In this document: one piece after another, positions 19,869-27,669 of the stretch
Layout: every line of letters begins with the position of its first letter
Numbering within the stretch: position 1 is the stretch's first letter
NCBI GenBank assembly: GCA_049999765.1
Contig: JBNGIQ010009252.1
Location: 1 to 27,669, forward strand
Length of the DNA stretch: 27,669 nt
Origin: Phaeoceros laevis
Lineage: Eukaryota; Anthocerotophyta; Anthocerotopsida; Notothyladales
Direction: 5' to 3'
The notes under the pieces: generated by a model
What the model was told of the DNA's origin: nothing
The model's database searches: none
The model's input: the letters and a program-made list of their open reading frames with translations, nothing else
Translations under genes and position numbers: made by a program

Positions 19869-22719
19869 ATGGCGGTCTCGTCGCTCCCGGAGGGCCCAAT
19901 CTGGTCCGCCGAGGATGACACGCTCTCCACCAGCCTGTTGGACAAGCAGAGGCCTGTGAAGGTGCGCATTCCGGTTGGGATCGGCTGGATGAGAGTGTGG
20001 TTGTACACGTTCTGGCGAAGCTGCCAGTCGGGGCGGTTACGGGGTACTGAGAGGGTTGAGCGGTGCCTGGCAGGTGGAGGACGAGGATCCGTTTGCGGGG
20101 GAAGAGATCCCGGCATGGCAGGACCAAATCACGCTGCGAGGCTTGATTGTGAGCGTGGTGCTGGGAGCGGTGTTCTGCATCATCTCGCTCAAGCTGTCCC
20201 TGACTGTGGGGGTCATCCCCTCGCTCAACGTGGCTGCTGGGCTTCTAGGCTTCTTCTTCATCAAGTCCTGGACTGTGGCGCTCACCAGGCTGGGAATCCT
20301 GACCCGTCCCTTCACTCGTCAGGAAAACACTGTCATCCAGACCGCTGTCGTCTCTTGCTACGGGATTGCTTTCAGCGGTGAGAAATGATACACTGGCGCA
20401 CAGGATTTGGTTTGGGCATTCTTGGCCTGGGTCTCTGCATGGCAGCTGAGCGTGCAGTGCCTGTCGCACTCTGCTATGGTGGTTTAGTAATGCGTTTGTC
20501 TGTCACAAAGTCGAGTCTTTTGTGTGGAGTTGCGCCCTTGTTGATGATTTGATGCCTCTGGCAGGTGGCTTTGGAACGTATTTGCTCAGTCTTGATAAGA
20601 AGACCTACGACAACATCGGTGCTGATTACCCCGGGAACAGGATAGAGGACACGAAGAACATGTCTCTAGGCTGGATCATTGGGTTTCTGTTCCTGGTTAG
20701 CTTCATCGGTATTGCAGTCCTAGTGCCTCTTCGCAAGGTAACACCATGTTCACAGTTCATTAAAAAGTACGGTGTGGATTGACGGTATTATCGAGGAGCT
20801 GAAACGAACTGGGAACTGCAGGTGATGATTCTGAAGTACAAGCTTGTCTACCCGAGTGGTACCGCAACTGCTGTGCTTATCAACAGCTTTCACACTCCGA
20901 ATGGCGCTGATGTTGCAAAGTAAGTGATGGATTTGTCGTTTCAACTGCTTTCCCCCCTTGTATTCGATGTCGACGATGCTGGCTGTGGCAATGTTTACCG
21001 ACTGTCCGGGGCATGGCAGGAAGCAGGTCAACTCTCTCACCAAGTATTTCACCATCAGCTTTTTATGGAGCTTCTTCAAGTGGTTCTTTAGTGGAGTAGG
21101 AGGGGAATGCGGATTTGAGAATTTTCCGACTTTCGGGTTCAAGGCTTATGAGAATAGGTGATCCCCAACGCTTAAGCTATTTGCTGTCGTGGACGGTCGG
21201 GCGTTGCAAAGGACAAAATGAAACTGATGTTTATTTTTCTGCAGATTCTATTTTGATTTCAGCGCTGCTTACATTGGGACAGGCATGATCTGTCCACACA
21301 TTGTGAATTGTTCGGTGTTGCTTGGGGCCATCGTTTCGTGGGGAGTATTGTGGCCCCTTATCAGCAAGCAAGAAGGAAATTGGTATCCAGCCGGACTTGG
21401 ATCTAGCGATTTCAAGGGGCTCTATGGCTACAAGGTCAGTGCTATTTCAAAAACGGAAGGGGTCGATATATCTGGTCCGTTTTACACCAAGTGCTTAACT
21501 GTGGGCAACATTGCAGGTGTTCGTGGCAATTGCGCTAATCTTAGGAGATGGGTTATACAATGTTCTTAAGATTGTGGCCATTTCAGTGTACACGTCTTAC
21601 ACGCAATATCAAGATCGTGAAACGCTTGCTGCAGTTACAGGTATGACGCGTTAGAACTCCCCCCCCTGGTAGGCGGCAATGCTGTTGGTGAGCAGGTACT
21701 CACATCTTGGTCCTGTTGTGGCTGTTTCAGAAGCTGAAGATTTCGCAAGAGAGAAGGACTCTCCCCAGAACAGAATTTTCATCAAGGAAGGAATACCATT
21801 TTGGCTGGCTGGGTCTCTCTATGTCTTGTTCGCAGCCTTCTCCATAGCCCTGCTGCCACAATTGTTCCCTGCAGTCAAGTGGTACTATATTCTAATATCG
21901 TATATAGTTGCTCCGGTTCTGGCCTTCTGTAACTCGTATGGAGCCGGATTGACGGACTGGAGCCTTGCCTCGAGTTACGGCAAACTGGCAATATTTATTT
22001 TCGCAGCATGGGCTGGGAGCAATGGTGGTGTGGTTGCCGGACTGGTGGCTTGTGGAGTTATGATGTCAATTGTGTGCACAGCCTCTGATCTGATGCAGGA
22101 CTTCAGGACTGGTTACTTGACCCTCTCGTCTCCAAGATCCATGTTTGTGAGCCAGCTTATTGGAACAGCCTTGGGGTGTATAGTTGCACCGCTCTGCTTC
22201 TGGATGTTTTGGACTGCTTTTGACGTGGAGAACCAAGATGGGGAGTACAAAGCTCCCTATGCCATCATCTACAGGGCAATGGGTATCATTGGGGTGGAGG
22301 GTTTTTCTGCTCTTCCAGCATACTGCTTGGAACTTTGTTACGCAGTTTTTATCCTGGCCATCTTCCTCGACCTCCTACGGGACGTAGTCCCACAGAAGTA
22401 TTCCAGATTTATCCCAATATCGATGGCCTTGGCAATACCCTTTTATATAGGAGCGTACTTCGCCATCGACATGTTTGTGGGAACAGTCATCATGTTTATA
22501 TGGGAGTACGTTGACAAGGACGAAAAGGAGGTGCACTCCGCTGCTGTTGCTTCGGGCTTGATATGTGGAGATGGTGTATGGACGGTCCCATCTGCTATTC
22601 TTGCGCTGACGAAGGTTGAGCCCCCAATATGCATGACATTCTTCCCTTCTGTGGAGCCTAACAAGCTCGTAAATGGGGCTTCAAGAGTATGGAACATGGC
22701 TAAGTTTTTGAAGCGATAG
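19869..22719 (+). CDS. YSL: Yellow Stripe-like (YSL) metal-nicotianamine transporter, OPT family
   Basis: YSL proteins are proton-coupled oligopeptide-transporter family carriers that move Fe, Cu, Zn or Mn chelated to nicotianamine across plasma or internal membranes. Exons: 19869-19961, 20074-20377, 20565-20737, 20822-20919, 21020-21157, 21245-21434, 21517-21640, 21731-22719. They total 2109 nt and 702 residues, normal for the family, with consistent phases. Introns are 82-187 bp. The short acidic N-terminus leads to [23 protein letters not shown], written here only as the landmark [13 protein letters not shown]. Family blocks follow: [107 protein letters not shown] and [17 protein letters not shown]. 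Many hydrophobic segments indicate a polytopic membrane protein. Which metal and membrane it serves cannot be told from sequence alone. It is convergent with the D-lactate dehydrogenase gene. Confidence 0.96.
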
Positions 22720-23143
22720 TGATAGTCGACGGTACTCTTCAATTCTTGTGCTCACCAGCCCTAAGGGCTTGTAAATATAAAAAACTGAAGGGTATACAGT
22801 CTATTGGCACTATACATCCACTTTTGTACAAACAACTCTCTTCAATTCGTATCTCCAATTGCAATATTATTTATGCAACTACTGTCGACTACACACAGGT
22901 GTTGACTACACACAGGTGTTGACCAAACACATGTTCCACCTTCGTCAGGAATGCTACTGCAACGGGGTGCGAACCATATAACCTACTACGCTGTGAATCT
23001 TCACCTGATACATACAAGGTCTGTCGAGCTGCCTGCTGGCTACCAGCATCAGTGGAGCAGCCGTCAGGACAGCTGCTTGAAATAAAAAACTATGACACTT
23101 CCGACAGGTTCATTGTCAATAGTGACGTTGGTAGGAATCATCA
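22720..23143. other. Convergent intergenic region between YSL and D-lactate dehydrogenase
   Basis: Holds the 3' ends of both genes. A short 17-bp tandem repeat (GACTACACACAGGTGTT) occurs at 22887-22903 and 22904-22920, with a decayed third copy after it. A plus-strand AATAAA at about 23082 could serve as a polyadenylation signal. No gene seen. Confidence 0.6.
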
Positions 23144-26100
23144 CTAGTAGCAAAATTGCGGTGGAATGACCTTGCCTGGATTCATAATAGTGTGAGGATC
23201 CAAGGCATGTTTTATATCTCCCATGGCATTCAAGGCCTCCTCCCCTAACTCCTCCACCAGATACTGCAAAATTAAGATTGAGTTCAGATCTGAATCACAA
23301 AACCCGCAAACTCTAGGGGAAGGATATGTACGAGGATGCAACCGGAGCCAAGTTCTTGATATCAGAAAGTCTGCGAAGGCTGCAGGACCGTACCTTTCTC
23401 TTGCCAAATCCAACACCATGCTCGCCAGTGCATGTACCTTGAGAGACAGTGCGGGCAAACCATCAGATACATGATCAACTAGATCACTCTTCCAAGCGTA
23501 ATTCCACATCATGTCTCACCTTCCATAGAAAGAGCGGTATGGACCATGTTGCTTGCCAGACGTTCTGCCTCCTCCACTTCCTCTTTACTTCGAGGATCGA
23601 ACAGAATTGCAACATGAAAGTTTCCGTCCCCAGCATGTGAAATTATGCAGCTGGAGATTGTAAGTGCACATTTGTTATTCACCTTAAGCAAAGGGCAGGT
23701 TTGGTCAGCAGAAAACGGTAAGTATACAGATGAAGTACCAGATCAGTGGCGATGCAACGAGCTGCTGCTTCGTTTCTGAAATGCACTCTGCAAGCCTGGA
23801 TAATGGAACGCAAACATCCTGCATACACACAGTTCTTGCAATGAGCTCCATCATGAAATGGTCTATCACAAACTCAAAAGGAAGGGTACCAAGTTGCACG
23901 TACCGTAACCATAATTTCAGCACCTGGTCGGAGGGATGCACAGGCCCAAAAAGCCTCTTTCCTTATCTATGTAATAACATTGTTTGAGGATCCGTGATCA
24001 CTAGTGTTAGCCATGTATCCCCGATCTTTAATAGGACACATAAAAGCAGAGGTTTGCTTCTGCAACATATCCAACAGAGATCTGACTTCAGCAACTACCT
24101 TCCACAGATCGACCTTTGCTTCTTCAGTATCCGCATACTGGAAGTCAGAGCCATGATGTTCTTCAGCAATTTTCTGGACACGCTTAGTTTGTTCCAGCGC
24201 GTATGCTTCTGCACTCAGGAAGGCCCTCCACTCGTCAGAAGGTGACAGTTCCTCCAGCCACAAAACCCAAGCATGCACCAACAGATGGGGATTTAAGGCC
24301 CTAAACAGAATAGACCAAAAGCAAAGGCATAAAAGCATGTGCCAAACAGCATTTCAGCTATATACCTGTTCCAATGAATTCAAACAAAAGGGTTGGCTCT
24401 TCAGCATATGTCCTCCCGTTTGCAATGTTAATGCCCTTCATCATCACTTCATCGAGTAACTCCACTCTTGACACCTGTACTGCATTGTATCCATGGAAAA
24501 GCCGAGGCAGTCAGGTGCACCATACAGAACACGAAGGACAGCAATGCATCCAAGTAATGAACGGGGGTAGTAGGTAACCATACAGCACAGGACCAATACA
24601 GGACCAAAATACGATGGATGTAGTTGCATCTAGCTGATTGCGACACCTATTTTAAGGAAAACATACCTGAATGCCTGAATGCATTGTAGCTATAGCAACG
24701 TCAGCTGCCTCTCGTACAGAAGGAAAATTGCATATAGCCACCTGTTCCAGGTTAGAGTACACAAGATTATACAAGTCTGGATGGTGGGCAGGTAAGCAGT
24801 ACAATCATGTTGTCTCCTCCTAAGCGAAGAACTTACTACAGATGCTTCTGGAATCTTTTGAAGGCGCAATGTCACTTCAGTGATAACACCTAGCGTCCCT
24901 TCACTTCCTATAAACAACCTCGTAAGGTCATATCTGTCAAGATCAACAAATGTTAGTCCGTATAGCCTCCAGAGACGGATTGTAACTGAAGCAGAAAGAG
25001 TCCGACACCCACCCAGCAGCACTCTTACGGGCGCGAGAAGCCGTCTTGACCACGTCCCCATTTGCAAGCACTGCCTGTCGGTCATCAATCACTCTTGAGA
25101 ACATTGATCGTAATGAACCCACGTGAAAGACCTATCCTATCAGAATGTTTGTAATAATCGTGAGATCGGCTATTGCTATCTGATGCAAAAGTGTTGACTC
25201 AACCTTGAGAGCGATCACATTGTCACGCATAGTACCATACCTGTACACGATCTGAAGATCAATAAACAACCGTCAAGAGTACTTGAAAGGAGATGCCAGA
25301 AGGCAGAAGGCAGCTTTCACTGAATTACCGCACTGCCAACGATCCTGAACAACGAGTAGCGCACATCCCACCAATAGTTGCACCAGGGCCTGAGAGAATC
25401 AATCATCATTTCTATAAGAAAGAATGCAAAGCTTGACTTTCATTGGTCTAGGCTCTGCAGCATATTCTGGAGCCCACTGCCAGACAACCAACTGCGCTCA
25501 GTCTCAGCTTACCAGGGTCGAGAGGGAAGAAAAGGCCATAAGGTTTCAGGAGCTCGTTCAGTTCAATCCATCCGATTCCTGGTTCCACAACAACGTCCAT
25601 ATCTTGAATATTAAGTTTCTTGATTGCCTGTCCCACAAAGTTGAGGGCCTTTTAGAACGTTACCGAAAGGAAATCAATATGCGTATCAGACAGGATTCAC
25701 AAAATAAAAAGCATCACCTTCATCTCAGTCATATTGATGCTGACTCCACCCCGAGGTGTCATCGTATGGCCCTCCAAGGATGTACCCCCACCAAACGCTG
25801 TGATAGGAACCTATACTAGTCAGGTTAGTAGCCTGCGCCAAGGAAGAGTGCCGATGCCAGTTCCAACCCAAATCAGTCCTTTCATTCGCCAGTCTTGCAT
25901 ATTACACCAAAAACTCTAGTTCTCACCTTGAACTTTGCACAAGCCTTAACAATAGCAACCACCTCCTCTTCTGTTCTGCCATTGAATATGCCAATATCAG
26001 CTGAGTGGGTTAACAAAACATCATAAAGTTAGTCGTAGTATAGGACACTCACTCAAAATCTCTGCTGAAGTGCCAGGACCTTACCTGGGATGAACAACAA

Positions 26101-26765
26101 CATCAGGTAGTCTTTCAATGACATGGTAAGTGTTCCACGGCTTTCCGTGATTGTACCTCGTCTCTTCGTCCAAAACCACTCTGTCCTCCTGCCGGATTGC
26201 AAATTTGAAGTCAGGTACAAATATACTGACTAGTGTAGCCAACCTAGTGTAGCCAACTCAGACTGAAAGATGAGACCACAACGAGACGACCAAAAGACGT
26301 ACACCGCAAATTTCGTGCAATTGGTGAAGTAGACGAGTTGGGATACTTCTAGGCTCGGTTAGCTCCAAGCTAGCAATCACTCAAACTTCAGCTGTCAGCA
26401 GAAGAAGATTTCATCCATTCTCTGAGCATTGGTTGGCTCGAAAAGGCCTGTAGTCTAAGAGCACACCTTGAGCTCTTCTGCCCTTCGCAACTGATAGTCT
26501 CCGAACCAGCAGCATACCCAATGCCAGCGAAAGCCAATAATCCTCCTGCAATAAATTTCCCAAATCCTGCAGCTGTGCTTCTACAGGATCCCCTGCCACT
26601 TGCAGCAGAGGACAAAAAAGGGGTACCCAAACTCTCTGTGGCCACCTCCCTGGACACAGATACTGGGACCTTGGCGTGGACTGCAGTGGGAATTGGTAAT
26701 CTAGCCTGATATGCGCCCAGTAAACGTACCAACGAGGTAGGGGGACGCACGGCGGAACACATCAT
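23144..26765 (-). CDS. DLD: D-lactate dehydrogenase (cytochrome), mitochondrial FAD enzyme, 18 exons
   Basis: The enzyme oxidises D-lactate to pyruvate in mitochondria, passing electrons to cytochrome c, and completes methylglyoxal detoxification. Exons, high to low: 26467-26765, 26303-26348, 26085-26188, 25927-25975, 25718-25810, 25513-25627, 25329-25389, 25204-25240, 25013-25074, 24837-24933, 24667-24741, 24366-24474, 24099-24208, 23904-23966, 23739-23818, 23520-23650, 23394-23437, 23144-23263 (1695 nt, 564 residues; Arabidopsis DLD is about the same length). All phases fit and introns are only 79-192 bp. The N-terminus is basic and Ser/Ala-rich, with a hydrophobic segment at 68-87 as in plant DLD. 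FAD-binding block: [10 protein letters not shown] (173-182), [48 protein letters not shown]-terminal oxidase block: SHAGDGNFH (471-479), GEHGVG (515-520), MNPGKVIPP. Starts at tandem ATG 26765/26762. The first exon is the least conserved part. Confidence 0.96.
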
Positions 26766-27123
26766 GCACAATCGTCGAATTTTCACAAGCCGGCAAAGCT
26801 ATGTCCCCCGTACTTCAGATGCACAGCATGTCAAAAAAACTAATCAACAGAGCGTGCCTCGTAAGTGGGTTTGCGGGCCCCAAGCGTTCCTGGCCCGCGC
26901 CTCTGATCCTTGCGGGTCGGCCCGCCACCTCACCGGCTCCCCCCGCACCCCCCGATTGCCACGGCTGGCCGGTTCGCCCGTCGCCCTCTTGGCAGTCCGT
27001 CCGTCCGTCCGTCACTCCCTCATCATACAACCGTCCACGGCCGCCCAAACGGGATAAGCATAATCCCGATTTCTTATCCCATCCGTTATCTTATGTTATA
27101 AAAATTTAAAAATCGGCTACCAC
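26766..27123 (-). other. Upstream region of the D-lactate dehydrogenase gene
   Basis: GC-rich from about 26870 to 27050, with a small CCGT repeat at about 26998-27012, then AT-rich to 27120. This is the expected promoter and leader of the minus-strand gene. No core promoter element was assigned with confidence. Confidence 0.4.
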
Positions 27124-27295
27124 CAATGAATCGCGACATCACAAAAACCCACAACCCCCGGCCCGATTGAAAGAGTTAGTGAAATAGACAGGACGGTATG
27201 CACCTCAAAGTGCTGGGTACCGTCCTGTCAGGTATGCCTGAGTAGCTCTTTCAGTCAGGCCGGGGGGTGTGTTCCTGTGATGTCGCGATTCATTG
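27124..27295. repeat. 172-bp imperfect inverted repeat (hairpin, MITE-like or small-RNA precursor-like)
   Basis: Left arm 27124-27198 and right arm 27218-27295 are reverse complements with few mismatches and small indels. The outer 20 bp are perfect (CAATGAATCGCGACATCACA). The inner GACAGGACGGTA (27187-27198) pairs perfectly with 27218-27229. The loop is 19 nt. No obvious target-site duplication was seen and no conserved plant microRNA was recognised in either arm. Confidence 0.88.
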
Positions 27296-27354
27296 CGTGA
27301 GCAGAGCGTGACAGGGAGCGTGAGCACGCACACGCTAAATTAAAGACTGTTCCA

Positions 27355-27420
27355 GGAATTGAACCCAAGACCTGCTCATCCCATTGGAAAACCCCAACCA
27401 GTCGACCTGCTCCAATTCAC
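27355..27420 (-). mobile_element. tRNA-like segment, possible SINE head
   Basis: On the minus strand a box A-like GGTCGACTGGTTGGGG (27392-27407) is followed at tRNA-like spacing by a box B/T-loop-like GGGTTCAATTCC (27355-27366). Acceptor-stem pairing is poor, so it is not a working tRNA gene. A degenerate tRNA or a tRNA-derived SINE is the likely explanation. Confidence 0.35.
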
Positions 27421-27471
27421 AGATATAATTGGTTCAAATTGTTTATATGCCCTGGATTCTAAGGGGATATA

Positions 27472-27669
27472 ATGGATGGGGATGGATGAGTGAATGGATG
27501 GGATGGGATGGGATGGATGGATGGATGGATGGATGGATGGGATGGATGGATGGATGGATGGATGGATGGATGGATGGATGGATGGATGGATGGATGGATG
27601 GATGGATGGATGGATGGATGGATGGATGGATGGATGGATGGATGGATGGATGGATGGATGGATGGATGG
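27472..27669. repeat. ATGG tetranucleotide microsatellite, runs off window edge
   Basis: Imperfect ATGG/ATGGG repeats begin near 27472 and become pure GGAT repeats from 27541 to the last base (about 32 units). The true length is unknown because the window ends inside it. Confidence 0.97.

Noticed and set aside
27124-27295. Conserved plant microRNA in the hairpin arms
   Set aside because: Neither arm matches any of the deeply conserved plant miRNA sequences I can recall.

Overview
The window is nuclear DNA of a land plant, most likely a bryophyte- or lycophyte-grade (non-seed) species. The evidence is a very long PLS-class pentatricopeptide repeat (PPR) gene, a Yellow-Stripe-like (YSL) metal-chelate transporter, a plant TMN7-type nonaspanin, a GTD-binding (DUF593/zein-binding) membrane protein, a mitochondrial D-lactate dehydrogenase, and many short GT-AG introns (mostly about 75-390 bp). 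Species-level assignment is inference only. I rebuilt the split genes by eye. Exon phases agree at every junction of each model, which is the main support for the coordinates.

Layout from left to right: (1) 65-4669 (+), an intronless PPR gene whose centre is a register-locked array of about 312-bp tandem units, with a probable one-base frameshift near its 3' end. (2) 4670-6877, gene-free DNA with a tandem and inverted repeat cluster (5085-5772) carrying two 40-bp near-palindromes. (3) 6878-9198 (+), a two-exon TM9SF/TMN7-like gene. (4) 10189-12006 (+), a nine-exon gene for a secreted or membrane-anchored carbohydrate esterase family 4 (NodB-like polysaccharide deacetylase) protein, unusual for a plant. 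(5) 14377-18702 (+), a four-coding-exon GTD-binding protein preceded by a probable 5'-leader intron. (6) 19060-19371, a 156-bp tandem duplication upstream of (7) 19869-22719 (+), an eight-exon YSL transporter. (8) 23144-26765 (-), an eighteen-exon D-lactate dehydrogenase gene, convergent with YSL. (9) 27124-27669, a 172-bp imperfect hairpin, a tRNA-like segment and an ATGG microsatellite running off the window edge.

The genes are ordinary plant housekeeping or organelle genes with separate roles (organelle RNA processing, Golgi membrane traffic, glycan modification, myosin-linked membrane traffic, metal transport, mitochondrial D-lactate oxidation). Nothing suggests an operon-like cooperative system. 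The most unusual items are the plant CE4 deacetylase with an altered metal-binding motif, the homogenised PPR array, and the hairpin plus tRNA-like element at the right end.
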